The notes under the pieces are model-generated. The model searched no databases. It was given only the letters and a program-made list of their open reading frames with translations, and was not told the origin of the DNA. A stretch of 7,959 nucleotides of DNA from Pseudomonadota bacterium (GTDB taxonomy: Bacteria; Pseudomonadota; Alphaproteobacteria; Rhizobiales; Hyphomicrobiaceae): NCBI GenBank assembly GCA_023387235.1, contig JAEWIJ010000018.1, positions 1 to 7,959 of the forward strand, read 5' to 3'. A program made the translations under genes and the position numbers. Positions 1-7,959 of this stretch are shown here, one piece after another. Positions within the stretch are counted from its first letter, which is position 1; each line of letters opens with the position of its first letter.

Positions 1-1809
1 GCCGTCGCCGAGTTCACGGAGCTCGCCGCCGGCGTCGACGAACGCCACCACGTCGCGGCCGGCTACGAGGCCGACATCCTGCTCCGCTGGGGCGATCCGC
101 TCTTTCCGGGTATGGCACCGTTCGATCCGCACAATCTCACGGGCGAGGAGCAGGCGCGCCGCTTCGGCTACAACAACGACTACGTCGCCTTCTTTCCGCT
201 CGATGAGTCCGGCGATCGCGGCCTGCTCTGCGTCAACCACGAGTACGCGAGCCCGGAGGTCATGTTTCCCGGCATCAACCGCGTGAGCCGGAGCGACTTC
301 TCGCGGATTGCCGAGGCGCACGTCGGCGTCGAGATGGCGGCGCATGGCGTGAGCGTCATCGAGATCGCGCGCGACGGCCGGCGCTGGTATCCCATGCTCG
401 ACAGTTCGCGCAACCGCCGCATCACGGCATCGACGCCGATGACGCTCGATGGTCCCGCCGCCGGCCACGCGCGCCTCAAGACCGCCGCCGACCCGAGCGG
501 CACCCGCGTGCTCGGCACGTTCAACAACTGCGCCGGCGGACACACGCCGTGGGGCACGTACCTCACGACGGAAGAGAATTTCCACGGCTACTTCTGGACG
601 GACGCGAAGGGCGCCGACGGTCGGCCGAACCTGCGCGGCCACGGCGACGCGGAAGCGAAGAGCTATGCGCGCTATCGTATTCCGAGCAACTGGTACAGCT
701 GGGGCCGATACGATCCGCGCTTCAACATCGACAAGGAGCAGAACGAGGCGAACCGTTTCGGCTGGATCGTCGAGATCGATCCGAGCGATCCGAACTCGAC
801 GCCGGTCAAGCACACCGCACTCGGCCGCTTCAGTCACGAAGGCGCATCGTGCATCGTCAATGGCGATGGGCGCATCGTCCTCTACTCGGGCGATGATGCG
901 GCTTTCGAGTTCGTCTACCGCTTTGTCAGCCGCGAGCGCTATCGCCCCGACGATCGCGCGCACAACATGCGCCTCCTCTCCGAGGGCACGCTCTCGGTCG
1001 CCCGCTTCAACGACGACGGCACCCTCGATTGGCTGCCGCTCGTATTCGGCGAAGGCCCGCTCACGCCGGAGAACGGCTTTCATTCTCAAGCCGACGTGAT
1101 GATCGACGCACGCATTGCCGGCGACCTCCTCAAGGCAACGCCCATGGATCGGCCGGAGGATATCGACCCAGGCCCGATGACCGGACCGAGCGCGGGCAAG
1201 GTCTACGCGATGCTGACCAACAATACGCGGCGCAAGGCAGGCGACGTGAACGCCGCCAACCCGCGCGCCGAGAGTGCCTTCGGCCACATCATCGAGATAA
1301 CGGCGCCGGACAAGGACCATGCGGCCACGCGCTTCACCTGGGACCTGCTCGTCAAATGCGGAGATCCGAGCATCGCCGAGGTCGGTGCCATGTGGAATCC
1401 GTCGACAAGCTCGGACGGGTGGTTCAGCTCACCCGACAACTGCGCCTTCGACAGCGAGGGCCGGCTGTGGGTGACGACCGACCAGGGCTCGTCGTGGCCG
1501 AAGACCGGCAAGGCCGATGGCCTCTATGCCGTGGGCACTGAAGGGGCGGCACGCGGTCAGTCGCGCTTGTTCTTCCGTGCGCCTGTCGGGGCCGAGGTGT
1601 GCGGTCCGTACTTCACGCCCGATGGCGAGACACTCTTTATCGCCGTGCAGCATCCGGCGACGGATGGCGTGCGCGAGTGGAAGCCGTTCGGCCGCGCCTC
1701 GACGTTCGAGGATCCGGCGACGCGCTGGCCGGACTTCGATCCCAACATGCCGCCGCGCCCGTCCGTGCTCGCCATCCGCCGAAAAGGTGGTGGGCGCATC
1801 GGAGGGTGA
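1..1809 (+). CDS. phoX: PhoX-family alkaline phosphatase, 5'-truncated by the window edge
   Basis: The frame is open from base 1 to the TGA at 1807-1809, giving 602 visible codons. The first methionine (base 112) is internal, because the residues before it already read as PhoX sequence (GYEADILLRWGDPLFPG). PhoX enzymes are monomeric Ca2+/Fe3+ phosphatases, usually exported by the Tat pathway, that release phosphate from organic esters outside the cytoplasm. The signal peptide would lie upstream and is not visible. Family hallmarks, numbered from the first visible residue, are NHEY at 79-82, the NNCAGGHTPWGT motif with C177 (the expected iron-ligand cysteine), TTEEN shortly after it, HEGA at 279-282, SGDDAAFE at 296-303, the DNCAFDSEGRLWVTTDQG block and CGPYFTPDGETLF near the C-terminus. 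The beta-propeller core appears complete and undisrupted. The gene converges on copA with a 94-bp gap. No Pho box can be judged because the promoter is outside the window. The family call is secure; actual phosphatase activity is inferred. Confidence 0.93.
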   Translation, partial: AVAEFTELAAGVDERHHVAAGYEADILLRWGDPLFPGMAPFDPHNLTGEEQARRFGYNNDYVAFFPLDESGDRGLLCVNHEYASPEVMFPGINRVSRSDFSRIAEAHVGVEMAAHGVSVIEIARDGRRWYPMLDSSRNRRITASTPMTLDGPAAGHARLKTAADPSGTRVLGTFNNCAGGHTPWGTYLTTEENFHGYFWTDAKGADGRPNLRGHGDAEAKSYARYRIPSNWYSWGRYDPRFNIDKEQNEANRFGWIVEIDPSDPNSTPVKHTALGRFSHEGASCIVNGDGRIVLYSGDDAAFEFVYRFVSRERYRPDDRAHNMRLLSEGTLSVARFNDDGTLDWLPLVFGEGPLTPENGFHSQADVMIDARIAGDLLKATPMDRPEDIDPGPMTGPSAGKVYAMLTNNTRRKAGDVNAANPRAESAFGHIIEITAPDKDHAATRFTWDLLVKCGDPSIAEVGAMWNPSTSSDGWFSSPDNCAFDSEGRLWVTTDQGSSWPKTGKADGLYAVGTEGAARGQSRLFFRAPVGAEVCGPYFTPDGETLFIAVQHPATDGVREWKPFGRASTFEDPATRWPDFDPNMPPRPSVLAIRRKGGGRIGG

Positions 1810-1821
1810 AAGCAGCTCACT

Positions 1822-1849
1822 GAGCGCCACTGGCCCTTTTCCGGCGCTC
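1822..1849. terminator. Candidate hairpin between convergent phoX and copA
   Basis: A perfect 7-bp inverted repeat, GAGCGCC (1822-1828) and GGCGCTC (1843-1849), flanks a 14-nt loop. Two further G-C pairs could form inside it beyond a 3-nt bulge. It starts 13 nt after the phoX stop and lies 54 nt beyond the copA stop, so it could serve both converging transcripts. No T-tract follows on either strand, so it does not match a classical intrinsic terminator. It may instead only stabilise 3' ends or be chance in G+C-rich DNA. Confidence 0.35.
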
Positions 1850-1903
1850 GCAGGGAGGGGCCATGCCGAAGGCGTACTCTCGGCGCGGAGCGGCAAGCGA
1901 ACT

Positions 1904-4297
<2,394 letters not shown>

Positions 4298-4302
4298 GAC
4301 GG

Positions 4303-4308
4303 CCTTCC
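4303..4308 (-). promoter_or_regulatory. Ribosome binding site of copA
   Basis: Read on the - strand this is GGAAGG, ending five bases before the ATG at 4297. It supports that ATG over the in-frame GTG at 4342, which has no comparable site and would require translation through the operator and predicted transcription start. Confidence 0.75.
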
Positions 4309-4314
4309 GCTTAT

Positions 4315-4333
4315 GATACCCCCGCCGGGTATC
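4315..4333. promoter_or_regulatory. CsoR-type operator 1 (copA-proximal)
   Basis: A perfect inverted repeat, GATACCC-N5-GGGTATC, with 7-bp arms and spacer CCGCC. The ATACCC/GGGTAT dyad is the pattern known for copper-sensing CsoR repressors. Its centre (4324) is 29 bp from that of operator 2. It falls almost exactly at and just after the predicted copA transcription start, so bound CsoR could block initiation or escape. In the transcript the same bases could fold into a 7-bp hairpin at the extreme 5' end of copA mRNA. Confidence 0.8.
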
Positions 4334-4335
4334 CC

Positions 4336-4364
4336 TTGACACATATACCCCAGTAGGGTATCCG
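4336..4364 (+). promoter_or_regulatory. Predicted csoR promoter
   Basis: A perfect -35 TTGACA (4336-4341) is followed by a 17-bp spacer and a weak -10 TATCCG (4359-4364). Transcription would begin near 4371, that is at or one base before the csoR ATG (4372). The spacer contains operator 2. The -35 assignment is strong; the -10 is inferred from spacing. Confidence 0.6.
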
Positions 4365-4368
4365 TCAA
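4340..4368 (-). promoter_or_regulatory. Predicted copA promoter
   Basis: On the - strand a -35 TTGACG (4368-4363) is followed by a 17-bp spacer and TATGTG (4345-4340). TATATG at 15-bp spacing (4347-4342) is an alternative -10. Transcription would start near 4333, giving a leader of about 36 nt before the ATG at 4297. This promoter covers the same DNA as the csoR promoter in the opposite direction, so polymerase binding at one should exclude the other. Confidence 0.55.
4345..4361. promoter_or_regulatory. CsoR-type operator 2 (shared by copA and csoR promoters)
   Basis: An inverted repeat, ATACCC-N5-GGGTAT, with perfect 6-bp arms and spacer CAGTA, the same architecture as operator 1. It fills the interval between the -35 and -10 elements of both divergent promoters, so a single bound CsoR tetramer should exclude RNA polymerase from both. 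The csoR start codon lies only 10 bp beyond it, implying autoregulation. Confidence 0.85.
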
Positions 4369-4371
4369 GGC

Positions 4372-4647
4372 ATGAGCCATGACGCCAAATCGTCCCGACT
4401 GAAGCGCCTCAATCGCATCGAGGGGCAGGTGCGCGGCCTCGCCCGCATGGTCGAAGAGGACCGCTACTGCATCGACATCGTCACGCAGATCGCCGCCGTG
4501 CGCGCGGCGCTGCGGCGCGTCGAGGAATCCGTGCTGCGCGACCACGTCGACCATTGCGTCCGTCATGCCATCGCGAGCGGCGACAAGGCCGAGCAGGAGC
4601 AGAAGGTCGCCGAGCTCATGGACGTCATCGTCCGATCCGATCGCTGA
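4372..4647 (+). CDS. csoR: Copper-sensing transcriptional repressor CsoR
   Basis: This 91-residue all-helical DNA-binding protein belongs to the CsoR/RcnR (DUF156) family, whose members act as tetramers and leave DNA on binding metal. The first helix carries the family pattern RLKRLNRIEGQVRGLARMVEEDRYC. Putative Cu(I) ligands are C33, H58 and C62; their C-x24-H-x3-C spacing equals that of Cys36-His61-Cys65 in Mycobacterium tuberculosis CsoR. A Cys at the last position, where RcnR has His, favours copper over nickel/cobalt. ATG 4372 is the only plausible start: an in-frame TAG sits at 4354-4356 and the next methionine (residue 26) would delete helix 1. The only Shine-Dalgarno-like sequence, AAGG at 4367-4370, is one base from the ATG and too close to work normally. 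Together with the promoter position this points to a leaderless mRNA. The gene is divergent from copA and separated from it by 74 bp holding both operators. Confidence 0.95.
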   Translation: MSHDAKSSRLKRLNRIEGQVRGLARMVEEDRYCIDIVTQIAAVRAALRRVEESVLRDHVDHCVRHAIASGDKAEQEQKVAELMDVIVRSDR

Positions 4648-4863
4648 GCTGCGACCCGCGCCGCTCCCGACAATCGTTCAACTCGCCTCCACGCTGAAAG
4701 ATGCCGCGGATATCCCCGCCGTGCCCGGCAGGCCTATCATCCCCGATGTGGCACCGGTGCAGCATGAGCTTGGAAAGTCGACCCAATCCCGCCCAGCCTT
4801 GCTCGCGCCCCGGCGCCGTCACATTCATACTCGGCCGGCGAGGCTCAGCCACGGAGGAGCGGA
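4648..4863. other. Intergenic gap between csoR and the TPR-CHAT gene
   Basis: No coding frame here looks protein-like, and no hairpin followed by a T-tract terminates csoR. A perfect 10-bp palindrome, GCACCGGTGC, lies at 4751-4760; it is too short to assign a function. No convincing -35/-10 pair stands out upstream of the TPR-CHAT gene; TTGCTC (4799-4804) followed by TCATAC (4825-4830) has an overlong 20-bp spacer. The gap ends in the strong GGAGGAG ribosome binding site at 4853-4859. Confidence 0.5.
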
Positions 4864-7686
4864 ATGCGGCGCTTTTGGATGGTGCTTGCGACCGGCATCG
4901 TGCTCGCAACGTTCGCGCTTACGCCAACATGGTCCCAGCAGTCCGGCGCTGACTTCTCGACTCTCTTCACGCGCTGGCAGCAGACGCAGGACGTCGAGCA
5001 GCGCATATCGCTCGGCGAGGCCCTTCTCGCGAAGGCCACCACGCTCTCGCCGTGGCCGCTCGCTGCCGATCGCGCGCAGGCCGTCGCCGAGCTGCGGTTC
5101 GGTATAGCGAGCGCGTACGTCAACCGCCCGACCGGCGTGCGCGCCGACAATGTCGAGACCGCCATCGCAAACTTCGAGGCGGCTCTTCCGGCATGGACCT
5201 TCGAGACCGATCCGCAGAACTGGGCGACGCTGCGCAACAATCTCGGCATTGCCTACTGGGCGCGCATCCGCGGCGAGCGCGCCGACAACCAGGAACGCGC
5301 CATTGCGCATTTCCAGTCCGCACTGCGCGTCTTCACGCGCGAGAACGCACCGCAGGAATGGGCCCGCCTGCAGAACAACCTCGCCGTCGTCTACCAGAGC
5401 CGCATTTACGGCACGGCCACCGACAATCTCGAAGCCTCGATCACGCACACCGAAGCGGCGCTCGACATCTTCACCAAAGAGGCCGCTCCGATGTTCTGGG
5501 CCATGGCGCAGAACAATCTCGGCGCCAGCTATCGCAATCGCGTGCGCGGCGACCGCGCCGCGAACCATGACAAGGCCATTGCGCACATCACGAATGCTCT
5601 CAGCGTCTTCTCCCGCGAGCAGCTTCCGCGCGAATGGGCGTCCGCACACTACAACCTCGCGACGGCGTATCTCGCGCGTGCAGGCGGCGATCCGGCCGAG
5701 AACCAGGAGAAGGCCATCACACACCTCGATTCGGCCTTCGAGGTTTTCACGCGCACGGCTTATCCCATGGAATGGGCGCGCGCCCAGAACGCGCTGGCAA
5801 ATACCTACGCCGACCGTGTTCGCGGTCTCCCCGCCGTCAACCGGGAGGTAGCCATCGCGGCGTACGAGGCTGCGCTGACCGTCTTCACGCGCGACGCCTT
5901 CCCGCGCGAGCACATGAGCACCGGCCGCGCCTTGGGCCACACGCTCCTTCAATCTGCCGAATGGATCGAAGCTGGCGCCGCCTATCGTAGCGCGCGCGAA
6001 GCCTTCCTGCTTCTCTTTGGTCAGGGCTTCGATGAAACCGAGGCCGGCGCGCTCATTGCCGACGCCGGTCCGCTGTTTGCGGAAGCGGCTTTCGGCGCCA
6101 TCGAACGCGGAGACGCCGAAACGGCAATCGCGCTCGCCGACGAGAGTCGGGCGCGCCTGCTCGCCGTCTCTCTCAGATTGCAATCGCTCGAGCTATCGGC
6201 GGAGAACCGCGCGCGCCTCGATGCGTTGCGTGCTGCCATCCGTGCGGCGCAAGCGGCCGCCGAGGCAGCGTCTGCAGCGGATCGCAACACAGCCATCGAG
6301 CACTTGAGCGCGCTTCGCCGCGAGCTTCTGGCGCTCGTCACGGCGAGCGGTGCGAGTGACGATCGCAGCACGGCCGCCCTCGCCGAAGCGCATCGCATTG
6401 CGGCTGCCGGCGGTGCCGTGGCGATCCCGATCGTGACATCGCTCGGCGGCAGGCTGATCATCATCGGCGGCACCGATCCCAAGGCAAGCGTCATCGATCT
6501 TCCGGAGCTGACGCCGGCGAGGCTGTCGACCCTGCTCGCAGGTCCCGATGGCGTTGTGGGTGGCGGCTGGATCGGCGCTTACTTCGCGAACTACTTCGAA
6601 GGCGAGGAAAAGGAGAAGCGCTGGCCGCAGTGGATGTCGGCGATCCAGGATCTCGGCCCCGAGCTCTGGCGCCTGTTTGCCAGTGATCTCGATGCCGCAC
6701 TCAAAGCTCAAGGCATCAAACCCGGCGCGCAACTCGTCTGGGTGCCGTCAGGCTGGCTCGGCGTACTCCCCGTCGGTCTCGCGCAGGATCCGATCAGTCA
6801 ACGCCGTCTCGGTGACGACTACGAGATCACAGTGACGCCGAGCCTGGCCGCACTCGCGGCGGTGCGCAATCGCGCGACCGTAACGAACCCCGCAACGCTC
6901 ACCGCCGTCATCAACCCGACTGGCGACCTGCCGGGATCGGAGCTCGAAGGCGCCTTCATCGCGACGCACTTTCCGGAAGCCTCGCGCGCCCTTCTTGTCG
7001 GCGAGGCAGCCAAACTCGATGCCGTGCTAGAAGCCCTCAAGGGGCGGAGCCATTGGCACTTCGCCTCGCACGGCACGTTCACCTGGTCTGATGTGCGCCA
7101 GTCGGCGCTCATCATGCACGACTTCGCGCGCCTCAGTGTTGGGCGTCTGCTCGAAGCTGACGGACTCGGCCATCCCCGCCTCGTCGTGCTCTCGGCCTGC
7201 GAGACGGGCCTCTCCGAGATCACGCGCAATCCCGACGAGTTCGTCGGTCTTCCCGGCACCTTCATGGCCCTCGGTGCGGCAGGCGTTCTCGGCACGCTCT
7301 GGCCGGTCTCGGATATGGCCACATCGCTGCTGATCGCACGCTTCTACGAGTTGCATATCGACAAGGGACTGCGCCCCGCCGCCGCTCTCCATGCGGCCCA
7401 GGCGTGGCTGCGTCAGGCGACGAATGCCGATCTCACGGCTTACGTTCAGGCGGCAACCGACGCCGGCCGCATGGCGCGCAGCCACGCCGATGCAGCCCGC
7501 GCGGCCATGAGCCCCGAAAGCCTCAAGCGCGGGCGCAACAGCGCCGCCGTGGAATGGCTTGCCCCCGCATCCACCCGCGCCAACGAAACCCCCAAGGAAG
7601 CCGCCAAGGAGCCGACGCCGGAAGCGCTCGCCCGTCCCTTCGTGCATCCTTATTTCTGGGCAGGCTTCGTCTACACAGGCCACTGA
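4864..7686 (+). CDS. Exported TPR-repeat protein with C-terminal CHAT (caspase-like) protease domain
   Basis: The protein has 940 residues. Residues 1-24 form a Sec-type signal peptide: MRR, a hydrophobic stretch FWMVLATGIVLATFAL, and a likely cut after S24 (TWS/QQ). Residues about 31-80 look like a degenerate repeat cap. Residues 81-356 are six 46-residue TPR-like units, followed by more helical repeat and an Ala/Arg-rich helical linker (about 357-505). The CHAT domain runs from about 510 to the end, with VPSGWLGVLPVGLA (627-640), the catalytic His in HFASHG (H736) and the catalytic Cys in LSACETG (C779). The C-terminus PFVHPYFWAGFVYTGH is typical of the family. CHAT domains are clan CD cysteine peptidases related to caspases and separase; TPRs usually sense or bind a partner. 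Both catalytic residues are present, so activity is plausible, but the substrate is unknown. The start is supported by GGAGGAG (4853-4859), four bases before the ATG. No partner gene identifies its pathway. Confidence 0.93.
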   Translation: MRRFWMVLATGIVLATFALTPTWSQQSGADFSTLFTRWQQTQDVEQRISLGEALLAKATTLSPWPLAADRAQAVAELRFGIASAYVNRPTGVRADNVETAIANFEAALPAWTFETDPQNWATLRNNLGIAYWARIRGERADNQERAIAHFQSALRVFTRENAPQEWARLQNNLAVVYQSRIYGTATDNLEASITHTEAALDIFTKEAAPMFWAMAQNNLGASYRNRVRGDRAANHDKAIAHITNALSVFSREQLPREWASAHYNLATAYLARAGGDPAENQEKAITHLDSAFEVFTRTAYPMEWARAQNALANTYADRVRGLPAVNREVAIAAYEAALTVFTRDAFPREHMSTGRALGHTLLQSAEWIEAGAAYRSAREAFLLLFGQGFDETEAGALIADAGPLFAEAAFGAIERGDAETAIALADESRARLLAVSLRLQSLELSAENRARLDALRAAIRAAQAAAEAASAADRNTAIEHLSALRRELLALVTASGASDDRSTAALAEAHRIAAAGGAVAIPIVTSLGGRLIIIGGTDPKASVIDLPELTPARLSTLLAGPDGVVGGGWIGAYFANYFEGEEKEKRWPQWMSAIQDLGPELWRLFASDLDAALKAQGIKPGAQLVWVPSGWLGVLPVGLAQDPISQRRLGDDYEITVTPSLAALAAVRNRATVTNPATLTAVINPTGDLPGSELEGAFIATHFPEASRALLVGEAAKLDAVLEALKGRSHWHFASHGTFTWSDVRQSALIMHDFARLSVGRLLEADGLGHPRLVVLSACETGLSEITRNPDEFVGLPGTFMALGAAGVLGTLWPVSDMATSLLIARFYELHIDKGLRPAAALHAAQAWLRQATNADLTAYVQAATDAGRMARSHADAARAAMSPESLKRGRNSAAVEWLAPASTRANETPKEAAKEPTPEALARPFVHPYFWAGFVYTGH
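5104..5931 (+). repeat. Six tandem 138-bp (46-codon) TPR-like units
   Basis: The units cover residues 81-126, 127-172, 173-218, 219-264, 265-310 and 311-356 of the CHAT protein, with no insertion or deletion between them. Seven columns are invariant in all six: Tyr5, Arg8, Gly11, Asn16, Ile21, Ala27 and Pro37. Trp40 is present in five (His in the sixth). The consensus resembles LGxAYxxRxxGxxAxN, then xExAIAHxxxAL and xVFTRExxPxEWAxxQNN. The period is 12 residues longer than a classical 34-residue TPR, with the extra length probably in the Arg8-Asn16 turn and the Pro-Trp segment. The nucleotide sequences have diverged, so this is an old duplication. Confidence 0.92.
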
Positions 7687-7737
7687 CGGCCCGCCGGAGC
7701 CTCCGCCGCGAGCGCAATCGCTGCGCGTCGCGTTCTA

Positions 7738-7754
7738 TCGTGCTTCCGGCACGA
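7738..7754 (+). terminator. Hairpin downstream of the TPR-CHAT gene, possible weak terminator
   Basis: A perfect 6-bp stem, TCGTGC/GCACGA, closes a 5-nt loop TTCCG, beginning 51 nt after the CHAT stop codon. The bases after it are GCGGGGCTTTCG, which lack a proper U-tract, so termination would be weak or partial. If it fails to terminate, the serine hydrolase gene could be read from the CHAT transcript. Confidence 0.35.
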
Positions 7755-7838
7755 GCGGGGCTTTCGTACACACGATCACTTGTTTTCGCCGTCCGCATGG
7801 CCGAATCTCTCGACACAGGATCACGGTCCGCAATCGAC

Positions 7839-7843
7839 AGGAG
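7839..7843 (+). promoter_or_regulatory. Ribosome binding site fixing the GTG start at 7850
   Basis: AGGAG lies six bases before the GTG at 7850, ideal spacing. It selects that start over the ATG at 7797, which opens a different frame rich in Arg and Pro and lacking family resemblance. Confidence 0.75.
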
Positions 7844-7849
7844 TACTTT

Positions 7850-7959
7850 GTGCCCGAGCCGACGTACACGCCCCCTCCCGAGGATACAGCCTGGGAGGCC
7901 CTCACGCCCGCCGCCGCCGGCCTGGATACGGAAAAGCTCGAAGCGGCCATCGCCTGGGC
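7850..7959 (+). CDS. Beta-lactamase-family serine hydrolase, N-terminal fragment
   Basis: A GTG start opens a frame that runs off the right edge after 36 complete codons. The visible protein begins VPEPTYTPPPEDTAWEAL (fMet in vivo) and continues into TPAAAGLDTEKLEAAIAW. The pattern of a Trp, then P-x-x-x-GLD-x-x-KL-x-AA, is the usual opening of class C beta-lactamase-like serine hydrolases (PF00144), a broad group of esterases, peptidases and amidases whose SxxK nucleophile motif lies further downstream. That motif is outside the window, so activity and substrate cannot be judged. No signal peptide is visible at this start. The gene follows the TPR-CHAT gene on the same strand after 163 bp. 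The call rests on a short N-terminal pattern only. Confidence 0.7.
   Translation, partial: MPEPTYTPPPEDTAWEALTPAAAGLDTEKLEAAIAW

Noticed and set aside
4298..4342. A 15-codon N-terminal extension of CopA starting at GTG 4342
   Set aside because: It would translate through the predicted -10, transcription start and operator 1, and lacks a ribosome binding site, while ATG 4297 has GGAAGG at good spacing.
4825..6183. A 452-codon open frame on the - strand opposite the TPR region
   Set aside because: It is antisense to the 46-residue repeats, and its own apparent periodicity comes from them. Composition is Arg/Gly/Val-rich and no family is recognised.
4864..7686. Interpretation as a type III-E CRISPR-associated TPR-CHAT (Craspase) subunit
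   Set aside because: There is no CRISPR array or gRAMP/Cas7-11 gene in the window, and the protein has a signal peptide, which is inconsistent with a cytoplasmic CRISPR effector partner.
7691..7708. Inverted repeat CGGAG/CTCCG just after the CHAT stop codon
   Set aside because: The arms are separated by a single base, so no stable hairpin loop can form without melting inner pairs, and no T-tract follows.
7797..7959. ATG-initiated frame at 7797 overlapping the serine hydrolase start
   Set aside because: Its product is Arg/Pro/Ser-rich with no motif. The GTG frame at 7850 has a well-placed AGGAG and matches the serine hydrolase N-terminal pattern.

Overview
The window is a densely coded, G+C-rich stretch of chromosome. 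Strong G/C third-codon bias, the PhoX and CopA subtypes and the CsoR-copA divergon suggest a proteobacterium, most likely an alphaproteobacterium. That placement is inference from family resemblance; no rRNA or other marker gene is present. I see no insertion sequence, integrase, tRNA, CRISPR array or phage gene.

Layout, left to right. (1) The 3' 602 codons of a PhoX-type calcium/iron alkaline phosphatase gene on the + strand, cut by the left edge. (2) A short convergent gap with one inverted repeat. (3) A copper efflux P-type ATPase gene (copA) on the - strand, whose N-terminus carries a His-rich tract, a YHS domain and a heavy-metal-binding CPMHP module instead of the usual HMA domains. (4) A 74-bp divergent control region with two ATACCC-N5-GGGTAT operators and two face-to-face, fully overlapping promoters. 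(5) csoR on the + strand, encoding the copper-sensing repressor with the intact Cys-His-Cys ligand set and apparently translated from a leaderless or almost leaderless mRNA. (6) A 216-bp gap. (7) A 940-residue exported protein with six indel-free 46-residue TPR-like repeats and a C-terminal CHAT (caspase-like) domain whose His-Gly and Cys catalytic motifs are intact. (8) A 163-bp gap with a small hairpin. (9) The first 36 codons of a beta-lactamase-family serine hydrolase gene, starting at GTG and cut by the right edge.

How the parts work together. copA and csoR form a self-contained copper-resistance switch. CsoR should bind the shared operators and silence both genes until Cu(I) binds it, whereupon CopA exports copper. 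The PhoX phosphatase converges on this module and looks unrelated to it. The TPR-CHAT gene has its own strong ribosome binding site and is followed on the same strand by the serine hydrolase. The two could be co-transcribed, but nothing in the sequence proves a shared function.

The parts most worth following up are the compact overlapping copper promoter and the signal-peptide-bearing CHAT protein with its exceptionally regular repeat array.
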